A stretch of 64,000 nucleotides of DNA, taken from NCBI RefSeq assembly GCF_026236535.1, contig NZ_JAHTMW010000014.1, positions 124,001 to 188,000 on the forward strand. Direction: 5' to 3'. Source of the stretch: Streptomyces sp. SKN60 (GTDB lineage Bacteria; Actinomycetota; Actinomycetes; Streptomycetales; Streptomycetaceae). Of this stretch, positions 14,612 to 22,439 are shown piece by piece. The position numbers were made by a program, and so were the translations under genes. The notes under the pieces are model-generated. The model saw only the letters and a list, made by a program, of their open reading frames with translations, was not told the DNA's origin and did not search any database. Numbering within the stretch: position 1 is the first letter of the stretch; every line of letters starts with the position of its first letter.

Positions 14612-14645
14612 GTAAGGGGCGGTCGCCATGGCGACCGCCCCTTAC
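14612..14645. terminator. Bidirectional terminator after the Nudix gene
   Basis: A 34-base fully palindromic sequence, GTAAGGGGCGGTCGCC and its complement, between the Nudix gene and the converging AIM24 operon. Confidence 0.8.
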
Positions 14646-14680
14646 GCGTGCCCCGTGGGGCGCTGCCTCGGTTCCAGGCG

Positions 14681-15436
14681 TCAGTTCCAGGCGTTGTTCT
14701 GGTTCTGCGCGTGCGCGCCGTGCTGGCCGACGCCGTACTGGGCGGCGATGCCCTGCCCGATCCCGGCGTTCTGCGGCGGCATGACCTCGCTCGGCTGCAC
14801 CAGGGCGAAGCCCTGACCGAGGAAGCTGAGCTCCCAGCCCTCGCCGGTGTTGCCCCGGCGCTGACGGACGCCCGAGTTGTGCGTCTGGGCCTGCATCTGC
14901 ACCCGGAGCCCGGTGGACCAGGCGACGATCGCGTCGGCGTCGGCGCTCACGTACTTGTCGGGCGTCACCTGCATCATCAGCGGCTGGCCGGAGGTCATCA
15001 GGGCGACCTTGCCGCGGCCGGTGATGTTCAGCTGGTACTTGCCGGTGCCGGACACCCCGTACTGGCTGTCCACCGCGATGACCTCGGTGTGCAGGGTCGA
15101 GTCGAGCGCGAGCACATACGCGCTGTCGACGGTCAGGCCCTCGTGGTCCACGTCCACGACGTGGATGTACTGCGCCAGGTTGGCGAAGTAGACCGTGCCC
15201 TGCCCGGAGCAGCGCATCAGGTCGAGGCCCTCACCGGTACGGGCGCGGGCCCGGCGCTGGTTGGACGTCTGGTACTCGCCGTCGAAGTCGACCAGGCCCT
15301 GGTAGGCGACCATCGCGCCCTTGCGGGCCAGGATGTCGTCCTGGCCGGTCAGGGAGACCCGCAGCATCTGCGGGTTCTGCACGACGTAGCGCTCCTGGCT
15401 CTGCTGCTCGGCGTGGTTGAAAAGCGGGCTCTGCAT
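14681..15436 (-). CDS. AIM24-family protein, third of three
   Basis: A 251-residue AIM24-family (TIGR00266-like) beta-rich protein. Family features are ILARKGAMVAYQGLVDFDGEY, DLMRCSGQGTVYFAN, GTGKYQLNITGRGKVALMTSGQPLMMQVTPDKYVSADADAIVAW and a C-terminal GEGWELSFLGQGFALVQPSE. The tail after that is Gln/Asn-rich (QNQNNAWN). Function is unknown; bacterial AIM24 proteins often occur next to TerD proteins, as here. It starts 17 bases downstream of the second AIM24 gene. Confidence 0.85.
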   Translation of the reverse strand: MQSPLFNHAEQQSQERYVVQNPQMLRVSLTGQDDILARKGAMVAYQGLVDFDGEYQTSNQRRARARTGEGLDLMRCSGQGTVYFANLAQYIHVVDVDHEGLTVDSAYVLALDSTLHTEVIAVDSQYGVSGTGKYQLNITGRGKVALMTSGQPLMMQVTPDKYVSADADAIVAWSTGLRVQMQAQTHNSGVRQRRGNTGEGWELSFLGQGFALVQPSEVMPPQNAGIGQGIAAQYGVGQHGAHAQNQNNAWN

Positions 15437-15453
15437 CTGTCTCTCGCTCCCCC

Positions 15454-16134
15454 TCAGCCCCGGACCCGGAGCCGGTCGCTGCTGTCCTCGCTCGGCTGTA
15501 CGACGACGATGCCCTGGCCCGAGAAGGCCATCTGGTACGCCTCGCCACTGCCCCGGCCGATCAGGGAGGAGGCCTTGAAGCTGCGCTTGCCCTTCACCTT
15601 GAGCGCGGGCGACCAGGCGACCAGGGCGTCCGGGTCGACGTAGGTCTCGTCCTCGCCGCGGCCGCAGTCGACGACGACCGGCGTGCCGCGCGAGGTGATG
15701 GCGACCCAGCCGGTGCCCGCGAGCTCGACGTTGAACAGGCCCTGTCCGGCGAACTTCGCCAGGCCCTTGACCCGCTCGACGCCCCACTGGAGGTGCGCGT
15801 CGAAGGCGAGCAGGTTGGTGCCGTTCACCGAGAGCGAGTCGTTGTTGAGGTTGATGACGACCACGTCGGCGCCGTAGTCGGCGAGGTAGAGCAGGCCGTC
15901 GCCGGTGCACTTCATGATCGGCGCGCCCTCGCCGGTGATCCACTGCTGGGCGACCTGCCGGACGGCCGGCGGGTTGGGCTCGTAGCTGATGAAGCCCTCG
16001 TAGGCGACCATCGAGCCGGTGCGCGCGTACAGGTCCTGGCCGGTGGCCATGGCGACCTTGAGCATCGCGCGGCCGTGGTTCTCCATCCGGGCCGCGATCG
16101 GGGTCGGGGCGTAGCCCGCGAGTTGCTGGTTCAT
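15454..16134 (-). CDS. AIM24-family protein, second of three
   Basis: A 226-residue paralogue of the flanking genes. It has DLYARTGSMVAYEGFISYEP, APIMKCTGDGLLYLADYGADVVVINLNNDSLSVNG, ELAGTGWVAITSRGTPVVVDC and AYQMAFSGQGIVVVQPSE. The AIM24 fold is complete and there is no membrane segment. It follows the TerD-AIM24 gene after 14 bases and precedes the third copy by 17 bases, so the three form one operon. The three proteins share order of motifs but are well diverged, which suggests different roles or a hetero-oligomer (inference). Confidence 0.85.
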   Translation of the reverse strand: MNQQLAGYAPTPIAARMENHGRAMLKVAMATGQDLYARTGSMVAYEGFISYEPNPPAVRQVAQQWITGEGAPIMKCTGDGLLYLADYGADVVVINLNNDSLSVNGTNLLAFDAHLQWGVERVKGLAKFAGQGLFNVELAGTGWVAITSRGTPVVVDCGRGEDETYVDPDALVAWSPALKVKGKRSFKASSLIGRGSGEAYQMAFSGQGIVVVQPSEDSSDRLRVRG

Positions 16135-16148
16135 GGTTCCGGGCTCCC

Positions 16149-17822
16149 TCAGACCTCGTAGGGCTGGACGACGATGAAGTTGCCGGGGGCGCCCCGGAAC
16201 TGGAGGTTCACGGTCTCCCCGCTGTGGCCGGGGTAGGCGTTGCGGCGCAGCCGGACCTGGCTGGACAGGATGACCTGGGACGCGGCCGACCAGGCGACGA
16301 CGGCGTTGCAGTCGGCGAAGGTGGTCGGGGTGACGGGCAGCACCACGGGCGTGCCGTGGGTCTTCACGACGACCGTGCCGGTGCCCTGGAACTGCATGGT
16401 GAACAGCGCGCCGCCGGGGATGCCGTGGCCCTCGATGCGCCGCACCTCGTACTGCAGCGACTCGTCGAAGGCGAGCACGTTCTCGGCGGAGACGCAGATG
16501 CCGTCGCCCTGGAGCTCGATCGGGTGCAGGTGCGCGCCGTTCTCGGCGAGGAAGACCTGGCCGCGACCGGTGCAGCGCATCAGCTGCATCTCCTGGCCGG
16601 TGGCGTTGCCGACGATGCGGCCGGCGAAGCCGGCGCCCTTGTAGGAGAAGTCGACCTTGCCCTGGTACATGACCATGGAGCCCTGGCGGGCGAGGACGGG
16701 AGTGCCGCCCATGGCGAGGTCGACCCGCATGAGCTGCTGGTTCTGCGGGGTCCAGCGGACGCCGGTCGCGTTCTCCTTGAACGGCGCGAGCGCGGCGGCG
16801 AGCCCGGCGCCGGCGGCCGGCGCGCCCTGCGGCACACCCTGCTGCGGGAACTGGCCGGGGGCCTGACCGGGGACCTGGCCGAATTGCGGCTGCTGCTGGC
16901 CGTACGGGGCCGGGGCCTGCTGTCCGTACGGCGCGGGCGCAGGCTGTCCGTACGGCGCGGGCGCGCCGTACGGCGGCGTCTGGCCCGGGACCTGGCCGAA
17001 CTGCGGGGGCTGCGGCGGCTGTCCGTACGGCGCGGGGGCCGGCGCGGGCGCGGGCGGCGGGGTGGGCGCCTGGGGCGTCATGGGGCCGACCATCGTCGGC
17101 GCGGAATGCACCGGCGCGGGCGCGGGCGGCGGCGTCGGAGCGGCCGGGGCACCGAACGCCGGGGCGGGGGCCGGGGCGGGCGCGGGAGCCGGGGCGGCGG
17201 GGGCGCCGAAGGCGGGCGGCGCGGCGGCCTGGGCCGGCGGCGCGAAGCCGGGGGCGGCACCCTGCGGCGCCTGCGGCTGCGCGGCGGGCTCCTCCTCGGC
17301 GACCTCGCCTCCGAAGTTCTTCAGGAGCGCTTCCAGACCGCCGTCGAAGCCCTGGCCGACGGCGGCGAACCGCCACACGTCCTTCAGGTAGAAGTCGCCG
17401 AGCATGACGGCGCGCTCGGTGGAGAACTCCGCGCCGTTGAAGGCGTAGCGGGCCACCTCCTCGCCGCCCGCGACGATCCGGATCCAGCCGGGCCCGACCT
17501 GCGACATCTGCCCGGCACCGTCGATGGTGGCGGTGAAGGACAGCTTCTGGATGTGTGCCGGGATCCGGTCGAGCGTCACCCGGAAGGATTCCGTGTCACC
17601 GGACTGCGCGCCGAGCAGCTGGATGGACTCCTCGGGCGACTTGGGCTGGTTGAAGAAGACGAAATAGCGGTCGTCCGAGAGCCGCTCGTCGGCGTCCAGA
17701 CCGAAGCAGCTGATGTCGAAGCTCAGGCCGGGCCCCGCGATCTGCACGCCCACGTACAGATCGGTTCCCGCCGTGAGATCGCTGATCTTGGCCTTGTGGC
17801 CGCGTTGGAATTCCCTGGCCAT
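16149..17822 (-). CDS. TerD-AIM24 fusion protein
   Basis: A 557-residue fusion. Residues 1-190 form a TerD-type domain (MAREFQRGHKAKISDL, YFVFFNQPKSPE, ERAVMLGDFYLKDVWRFAAVGQGFDGGLEALL). TerD domains bind calcium in tellurite-resistance and stress proteins, with Asp-rich loops such as GLDADERLSDD. A low-complexity Pro/Ala/Gly/Gln linker (about 190-345, repeated APYGQPAP units) leads to a C-terminal AIM24 domain (GTPVLARQGSMVMYQGKVDF to FIVVQPYEV). It is the promoter-proximal gene of a three-gene AIM24 operon. A membrane- or vesicle-associated stress role is plausible but unproven. Confidence 0.88.
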   Translation of the reverse strand: MAREFQRGHKAKISDLTAGTDLYVGVQIAGPGLSFDISCFGLDADERLSDDRYFVFFNQPKSPEESIQLLGAQSGDTESFRVTLDRIPAHIQKLSFTATIDGAGQMSQVGPGWIRIVAGGEEVARYAFNGAEFSTERAVMLGDFYLKDVWRFAAVGQGFDGGLEALLKNFGGEVAEEEPAAQPQAPQGAAPGFAPPAQAAAPPAFGAPAAPAPAPAPAPAPAFGAPAAPTPPPAPAPVHSAPTMVGPMTPQAPTPPPAPAPAPAPYGQPPQPPQFGQVPGQTPPYGAPAPYGQPAPAPYGQQAPAPYGQQQPQFGQVPGQAPGQFPQQGVPQGAPAAGAGLAAALAPFKENATGVRWTPQNQQLMRVDLAMGGTPVLARQGSMVMYQGKVDFSYKGAGFAGRIVGNATGQEMQLMRCTGRGQVFLAENGAHLHPIELQGDGICVSAENVLAFDESLQYEVRRIEGHGIPGGALFTMQFQGTGTVVVKTHGTPVVLPVTPTTFADCNAVVAWSAASQVILSSQVRLRRNAYPGHSGETVNLQFRGAPGNFIVVQPYEV

Positions 17823-17992
17823 GAGTGACGACCGTCCCCCATCCGATTACGACGATTGCGTCGCGCCAGGCTAACGGGTGGCCGGGACATCGCGGCAGGG
17901 CCGTGCCCTTTCGGTACAGAACCGGAGCACACGGCTACGGAGCGGAACAGGCCACTACGGAGCGGAGCACGCCCCCTGCGATCGATGCGCGG

Positions 17993-18583
17993 TCACTCCT
18001 CGCGGTCGCCCTCGCGGGTGGTGTCCGGTGGGTGCGGCAGCCGTGCGGCGGCGGCCACGCCCTCCAGATAGCCGCGGGCCCGCTCGGTGCGCGGGTAGGC
18101 GTCCAGGAGGCGCCAGAACCGCGGCCCGTGGCCGGGCACGAGCAGATGGGCCAGCTCGTGGCAGAGCACGTAGTCGACGACGTACTCGGGCATGCCCTGG
18201 AGCCGGTGGGAGAGCCGGATGCTGCCCTCGGAGGGGGTGCAGGAGCCCCAGCGGGTGTTCTGGTTGGTGACCCAGCGCACCGAGGTGGGGCGGGCCCGGC
18301 CGCCGAAGTACTGCTCGGACAGCTGTGCGGCGCGCTCGGTCAGCGCGCCGTCGCCGAGCACCCGCTTGCTCTCCTGCGCGGCCAGCTTGTCCAGCATCAC
18401 GGTGACCCAGCGCTTCTCCTCCGCCTCCGACATGCGGGCGGGGATGAGCACGACGGTCCGGTCGCCCTCGCGGTAGGCGGAGACCGTTCTGCTCCGGCGG
18501 GAGCTTCTGCGCACCTCGACCGCGCTCGTCCCCGAGCCGCGGGGCGGTCTGCTTGTCACGCTGGGCTGTGGGTCGGCCGGCAC
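17993..18583 (-). CDS. YgjP-type (M48-like) metallopeptidase
   Basis: A 196-residue protein with the zinc motif HELAHLLVPGHGPRFW (about residues 145-160), giving HExxH plus a downstream His, and the family marker RWGSCTPSEGSIRLSHRLQGMP just before it. These are the features of the YgjP/DUF45 family of presumed zinc proteases. The N-terminus is basic and disordered. There is no signal peptide, so it should act in the cytoplasm. It is divergent from the ThiF-like gene. The 170-base gap toward the TerD-AIM24 gene (17823-17992) shows no clear gene or hairpin. Confidence 0.85.
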   Translation of the reverse strand: MPADPQPSVTSRPPRGSGTSAVEVRRSSRRSRTVSAYREGDRTVVLIPARMSEAEEKRWVTVMLDKLAAQESKRVLGDGALTERAAQLSEQYFGGRARPTSVRWVTNQNTRWGSCTPSEGSIRLSHRLQGMPEYVVDYVLCHELAHLLVPGHGPRFWRLLDAYPRTERARGYLEGVAAAARLPHPPDTTREGDREE

Positions 18584-18738
18584 GGCCCCGACGTTACCCG
18601 TATGCGGCGGCGGAAGTCCCGCACCGCCGCATTCGAATGATTAATGCCTCGGTCCTGTGGACAACTTTCCGCACCGGTCGCCCGGACCGGGCAACCTGAC
18701 CGTGGAAGCGATGACCGGGGACGACGGGGGTTTGACCG

Positions 18739-19914
18739 ATGCATCCGATGGTGAAGCCGGCGCTGCGGCGCGCCTGGCGCGACATGCAGTCCGTGCAGTT
18801 CGGGGTGACGCCCGCGCACGCGGTGGTCCTGGGGCCGATGGACCTCACGACCGGCAGCCTGCTCGGGCTGCTCGACGGGACGCGGGGCCTGGAGCTGCTG
18901 CGGGCCGAGGCGGCGGCGCTCGGTCTGCCGGAGGGGCGGCTGGACGCGCTGCTCGACCGGCTCGCCGCCGCCGGGCTGATCGCCGACGCGGCGGTGCGGG
19001 GCGACTCCGGACAGGACCTGGATCCGGTGCGCGCCGATCTGGCCTCGCTGTCGGTGGTCCACTCGGCGCCGGACGGGGCGGCGCGCACGCTGGCCGCGCG
19101 GCGGGCGGCGCGGGTGCAGGTTCGGGGTGCGGGACGGGTGGGCGCGGCGGTCGCGGCGCTCCTGTCGGCGGCCGGGGTCGGCGGGGTCGAGGTGCTCGAC
19201 CGGGGCACGGTCCCGCCGTGGGAGGTCGCGCCGGGCGGGCTGCCGGCCGAGGCGGTCGGCGAGCGCCGGACGGTGGCGGCGCGACGCCTGGTGGGCCGGT
19301 CGGCGCCGGGCGGGCGGCCGCCGCGGGGCGCGCCCGGCGGGCCGGGTGACGGGAGCGGGGAGCCGGGGCTCGCGCTCGTGGTGGTGACCCCGCGGGACGG
19401 TCTTGGCGCCTATGTGCCGGACCCGCTGCCGGCGGAGGCCTGGCTGGCCACGGGGACCCCGCATCTGTATGCGGGGGTGCTCGAAGCCACCGGTGTGGTG
19501 GGCCCGTTGGTGCTGCCGGGCGGCACGGCCTGCGCGGGCTGCATGCAGCGGGAGCGGACCGACCGGGAGCCGGTCTGGCCGCGGCTGCCGGCGCAGTGGC
19601 GCTCGGGTCCGCCGCACGCCCTGCCGGCCTGCGACGTGGCGCTCGCGGCGGCGGTCGCCGGGCTGGCCGCCGCGCACGCCCTGGCCTTCCTGGACGGGGA
19701 TCTGCCGGCGAGTACGGGGGCGCGCTGGGAGGTGTCGCTGCCGCTGCTCGAGTGGCGCTCGGCGCCGGTCCGGGCGCACCCGGCGTGTCCGTGCGGGGCG
19801 CGCCGCGGCGCCGAGGGGGAGCATGCGACCGCGCCCCGAGGGCCGCACGACACAATGGCGGGGCAGGGTTCCCGAGCGGCACGGCAGTCTGGGACTTGGA
19901 GGGCGCATGTCTGA
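18739..19914 (+). CDS. ThiF/E1-like protein with zinc cysteines (TOMM leader-binding type)
   Basis: A 391-residue protein resembling E1-like ThiF-fold proteins that bind precursor leader peptides. The N-terminal 115 residues resemble a winged-helix peptide-clamp region (PMDLTTGSLLGLLDGTRG), followed by a Rossmann segment VQVRGAGRVGAAVAALLSAAG and a C-terminal zinc pair, CAGCMQR and CPCG. The ThiF residues for ATP use and substrate adenylation (an Arg finger and a D-x-D after strand 2) are not evident, so it is probably a non-catalytic partner. No azole or RiPP genes are nearby. Its stop overlaps the ABC1 kinase start by 8 bases. The last 35 residues after CPCG look unstructured. Confidence 0.72.
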   Translation: MHPMVKPALRRAWRDMQSVQFGVTPAHAVVLGPMDLTTGSLLGLLDGTRGLELLRAEAAALGLPEGRLDALLDRLAAAGLIADAAVRGDSGQDLDPVRADLASLSVVHSAPDGAARTLAARRAARVQVRGAGRVGAAVAALLSAAGVGGVEVLDRGTVPPWEVAPGGLPAEAVGERRTVAARRLVGRSAPGGRPPRGAPGGPGDGSGEPGLALVVVTPRDGLGAYVPDPLPAEAWLATGTPHLYAGVLEATGVVGPLVLPGGTACAGCMQRERTDREPVWPRLPAQWRSGPPHALPACDVALAAAVAGLAAAHALAFLDGDLPASTGARWEVSLPLLEWRSAPVRAHPACPCGARRGAEGEHATAPRGPHDTMAGQGSRAARQSGTWRAHV

Positions 19915-21274
19915 TCTTCCCCGGAAGGCGGTCACCCGGACCGCCAAGTTGGCCGCGTTGCCCCTGGGCTTCGCCGGCCGGGCCACCTGGGGCCTGGGAA
20001 AGCGGATCGGGGGGAAGTCCGCGGAGATCGTGGCGCGGGAGCTCCAGCAGCGGACGGCCGATCAGCTCTTCAAGGTCCTGGGCGAGTTGAAGGGCGGCGC
20101 CATGAAACTCGGGCAGGCGCTGTCCGTGTTCGAGTCGGCCCTGCCGGAGGAGATCGCCGGGCCCTACCGGGCGGCGCTCACCAAGCTGCAGGACGCGGCG
20201 CCGCCGATGCCGACCCGGACCGTGCACGCGGTGCTCGAGGAGCGGTTGGGCGAGGGCTGGCGGGAGCTGTTCGAGGAGTTCGAGGACAAGCCGGCGGCGG
20301 CCGCGTCGATCGGGCAGGTGCACCGGGCGGTGTGGCACGACGGCCGCGAGGTCGCGGTGAAGGTGCAGTACCCGGGCGCCGGGGAGGCGCTGCTCTCGGA
20401 CCTCACCCAGCTGAGCCGGTTCGCCCGGCTGCTCGGCCCGCTGATCCCCGGCCTGGACATCAAGCCGCTGATCACGGAGCTGCGGGACCGGGTCTCGGAG
20501 GAGCTGGACTACGGTCTGGAGGCCGAGGCGCAGCGGGCGCACGCGGCGGTGTTCGCCGACGACCCGGACGTGGTGGTGCCGGCGGTGGTGCACCAGTCGG
20601 AGCAGGTGCTGATCACCGAGTGGATGGACGGCGTGCCGCTGTCGGAGGTGATCGCGGACGGCACGGCGGAGCAGCGCGACCGGGCCGGTCAGCTGCTCGC
20701 CCGGTTCCTGTTCTCGGGCCCGGCGCGCACCGGGCTGCTGCACGCGGATCCGCACCCGGGGAACTTCCGGCTGCTGCCCGGCCCGGCGGGCGGGGACGGA
20801 GCCGGGGACGGGGACGGGGATTCCGGGTCGTGGCGGCTCGGGGTGCTCGACTTCGGCACGGTGGACCGGCTGCCGGGCGGGCTGCCGGAGACCATCGGCA
20901 CCTGTCTGCGGATGGCCCTCGCGGGCGAGGCCGAGGAGGTCTACGGGCTGCTGCGGGCGGAGGGCTTCGTGAAGGAGTCCGTGGCGCTCGACCCGGACGC
21001 GGTCCTGGAGTACCTGCTGCCGATCATCGAGCCGGCCGAGGTGGAGGCCTTCGGGTTCACCCGCGGCTGGATGCGCGCGCAGGCGGCCCGGATCGCCGAC
21101 CCGCGCTCCCCCGCCCACCAGTTGGGCAAGCAGCTGAATCTGCCGCCCTCGTATCTGCTGATACACCGTGTGACGTTGAGCACGATCGGGGTGCTGTGCC
21201 AGCTGGGCGCGACGGTGCGGCTGCGGGACGAACTCGCGGAGTGGCTTCCCGGCTTCGTCGCGGCGGAGGAGTAG
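19907..21274 (+). CDS. ABC1/UbiB-family atypical kinase
   Basis: A 455-residue ABC1 (UbiB/ADCK) protein. Signature elements are the KxGQ motif GAMKLGQALS, the Ala-rich loop AAASIGQVH that replaces the usual glycine loop, VAVKVQYPG with the kinase Lys, catalytic loop LLHADPHPGNF, and metal-binding LDFGTVDR. Family members are linked to quinone and lipid homeostasis and have ATPase activity. There is no membrane helix at the C-terminus, unlike UbiB. GGAGG at 19898-19902 fits the ATG. It overlaps the ThiF-like gene by 8 bases. In mycobacteria the homologue (Rv3197) is next to whiB7, as wblC is here. Confidence 0.9.
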   Translation: MSDLPRKAVTRTAKLAALPLGFAGRATWGLGKRIGGKSAEIVARELQQRTADQLFKVLGELKGGAMKLGQALSVFESALPEEIAGPYRAALTKLQDAAPPMPTRTVHAVLEERLGEGWRELFEEFEDKPAAAASIGQVHRAVWHDGREVAVKVQYPGAGEALLSDLTQLSRFARLLGPLIPGLDIKPLITELRDRVSEELDYGLEAEAQRAHAAVFADDPDVVVPAVVHQSEQVLITEWMDGVPLSEVIADGTAEQRDRAGQLLARFLFSGPARTGLLHADPHPGNFRLLPGPAGGDGAGDGDGDSGSWRLGVLDFGTVDRLPGGLPETIGTCLRMALAGEAEEVYGLLRAEGFVKESVALDPDAVLEYLLPIIEPAEVEAFGFTRGWMRAQAARIADPRSPAHQLGKQLNLPPSYLLIHRVTLSTIGVLCQLGATVRLRDELAEWLPGFVAAEE

Positions 21275-21277
21275 CGC

Positions 21278-21460
21278 TCACCACCAGGAGGAGTCGAGGC
21301 GTCCCTCGATGGCCCTGATGTTGGCGCGGGCACAGTCCTCGCAGAAGTACTGACGGGTGCCGTTCTCCACCGAGCAGGTCCAGGTGACGGGCAGCTCCGG
21401 GGCGGTCTTGCCGCAGCGGGCGCAGACGACGGGGGGCTTCTTCGTAGGGGCGTCGTTCAC
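21278..21460 (-). CDS. Small zinc-ribbon protein
   Basis: A 60-residue protein with two CxxC pairs, CARCGK (13-18) and CEDCARA (40-46), which should hold one zinc ion. Between them is a short strand region (TWTCSVENGTRQYF). The C-terminus ends SSWW. Function is unknown; size and layout match small conserved streptomycete proteins. It is convergent with the ABC1 kinase, with only 3 bases between the stops, and sits downstream of the wblC unit. Confidence 0.78.
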   Translation of the reverse strand: MNDAPTKKPPVVCARCGKTAPELPVTWTCSVENGTRQYFCEDCARANIRAIEGRLDSSWW

Positions 21461-21505
21461 CTTGGTGACGATAACCCGAGGAAGCCCCGCCGGCGGGGCA
21501 ACGCA

Positions 21506-21541
21506 CCGCGGGGGCCGGTCCGTTCGGACCGGCCCCCGCGG
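21506..21541. terminator. Strong terminator hairpin after the wblC unit
   Basis: A 17-base perfect stem (CCGCGGGGGCCGGTCCG and its complement) around TT, between the zinc-ribbon gene start and the stop of the gene at 21571. Confidence 0.8.
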
Positions 21542-21570
21542 GGTCAGGGTCTGCCTGGCTCTTCAGGTCG

Positions 21571-21894
21571 TCAGTGCATGACGGCCATGGCGAGCGCGCG
21601 GCGGGCGCGCAGCGAGACGCGCTCGGCGCGCCGCTGCATCCGCCGGGCGGCGACCAGGCGCACGGCCTGGCGTTCCGCCTCGGCTTCACGCCGCCTGTCG
21701 TGCATATGGGCACGGGCCAGGGCTTCTGGGATGAGTTGCATCTCACGGGTCCTGTTCTGGCGCGAGCGGTTCGCGCCGCTGATCGAAACGTCTGGGGTCG
21801 CGGAGCCGGAGGGCTCGTGGGCGGACGAGGTCATCGGGGCCTGCTTCTGGGGATCGTGCGTGAGGGGGCGGTCGATGGTTCCGGAGACGTTCAT
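21571..21894 (-). CDS. Small basic protein coupled to wblC
   Basis: A 107-residue protein whose C-terminal half is strongly basic and helical (LARAHMHDRRREAEAERQAVRLVAARRMQRRAERVSLRARRALAMAVMH). No known domain is recognised. Its ATG overlaps the wblC stop in an ATGA, so it is translated from the wblC message. Alternative internal starts exist at MTSSAHEPSG and MQLIPEALARAH; the last would give only the conserved helical part. A role alongside WblC in the antibiotic response is inferred from position only. Confidence 0.65.
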   Translation of the reverse strand: MNVSGTIDRPLTHDPQKQAPMTSSAHEPSGSATPDVSISGANRSRQNRTREMQLIPEALARAHMHDRRREAEAERQAVRLVAARRMQRRAERVSLRARRALAMAVMH

Positions 21895-22259
21895 GCCGCG
21901 ACCGGGTTCTTGCGCGGACGGCCACGGGGCCGCTTGCGGGCGACGACCACACCCTGGACGAAGAGCTCCCCACCCCAGACGCCCCAGGGCTCGCGACGCT
22001 CCTGGGCACCCGCCAGGCAGGCCGCCACGAGCGGGCAGGTCTTGCAGAGGGACTTGGCGTACTCGACGTCGGCCGGGGACTCGGCGAAGAAGACCTCGGG
22101 GTCGTAGGAACGGCACGGGACGGGCACGCCGAGGTTCTCGATGGCGTCGTCGAGCGCGGTGAGCGTGGTGAGCGGGGTCAAGGCGGAGTCCTTCGTGAGG
22201 CCGGGCGGGGGGATCGTTTCGGAAGGCGGTACGGACGGGGCGTGCGCTTCGAGTTGCAC
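21891..22259 (-). CDS. wblC: WhiB-like iron-sulfur regulator WblC (WhiB7)
   Basis: A 122-residue WhiB-family protein of the WhiB7/WblC class. Four cysteines (C49, C72, C75, C81) bind the [4Fe-4S] cluster, GVWGG at 93-97 contacts the primary sigma factor, and the C-terminal AT-hook RGRPRKNP (112-119) binds AT-rich DNA upstream of -35 elements. WblC activates intrinsic resistance genes when translation is inhibited and activates its own promoter. The GTG start at 22259 has GAGGAAG 8 bases upstream. It is preceded by a long leader with an upstream ORF (22435-22797) and a terminator (22377-22411), indicating attenuation control. Confidence 0.95.
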   Translation of the reverse strand: MQLEAHAPSVPPSETIPPPGLTKDSALTPLTTLTALDDAIENLGVPVPCRSYDPEVFFAESPADVEYAKSLCKTCPLVAACLAGAQERREPWGVWGGELFVQGVVVARKRPRGRPRKNPVAA

Positions 22260-22353
22260 GGGTCTGACTTCCTCGTCTGGTCGTTCCGGCCTGGTGGGCC
22301 GGGGTTTCGGCTGGTACCGGGTGTTGCTGGTCCCGAGGCCCCCTCGCTCCGTC

Positions 22354-22369
22354 GTCCCCGTTCGGGGAC
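22354..22369 (-). other. Second short hairpin in the wblC leader
   Basis: GTCCCCGTTCGGGGAC, a 6-base stem with a tetraloop between the attenuator and the wblC start. It has no T-run; it may insulate the ribosome binding site or take part in leader folding. Confidence 0.45.
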
Positions 22370-22376
22370 AAACAGA

Positions 22377-22411
22377 AGGGCCGCGGATCCCTGATGGGGT
22401 TCCGCGGCCCT
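22377..22411 (-). terminator. Transcription attenuator in front of wblC
   Basis: An 11-base perfect outer stem, AGGGCCGCGGA and TCCGCGGCCCT, with an inner CCC/GGG pair and loop, followed on the minus strand by the T-rich TTCTGTTTGT. It lies between the upstream ORF stop (22435) and the wblC start (22259). WblC/WhiB7 leaders are known to carry such a terminator, which is bypassed when translation is inhibited. Confidence 0.85.
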
Positions 22412-22422
22412 GAAGGCGCCGG

Positions 22423-22439
22423 CCTGATCGTCGATCAGG
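22423..22439 (-). other. Hairpin over the upstream ORF stop codon
   Basis: CCTGATCGTCGATCAGG, a 7-base perfect stem with a 3-base loop. It includes the stop codon of the wblC upstream ORF (22435-22437) and sits 11 bases before the attenuator. A ribosome at the stop codon would melt it, so it is a candidate anti-terminator or pause element. Confidence 0.55.

Noticed and set aside
18739..19914. ThiF-like gene as part of an azole RiPP cluster
   Set aside because: No YcaO, dehydrogenase, precursor peptide or transporter gene lies in the neighbourhood.
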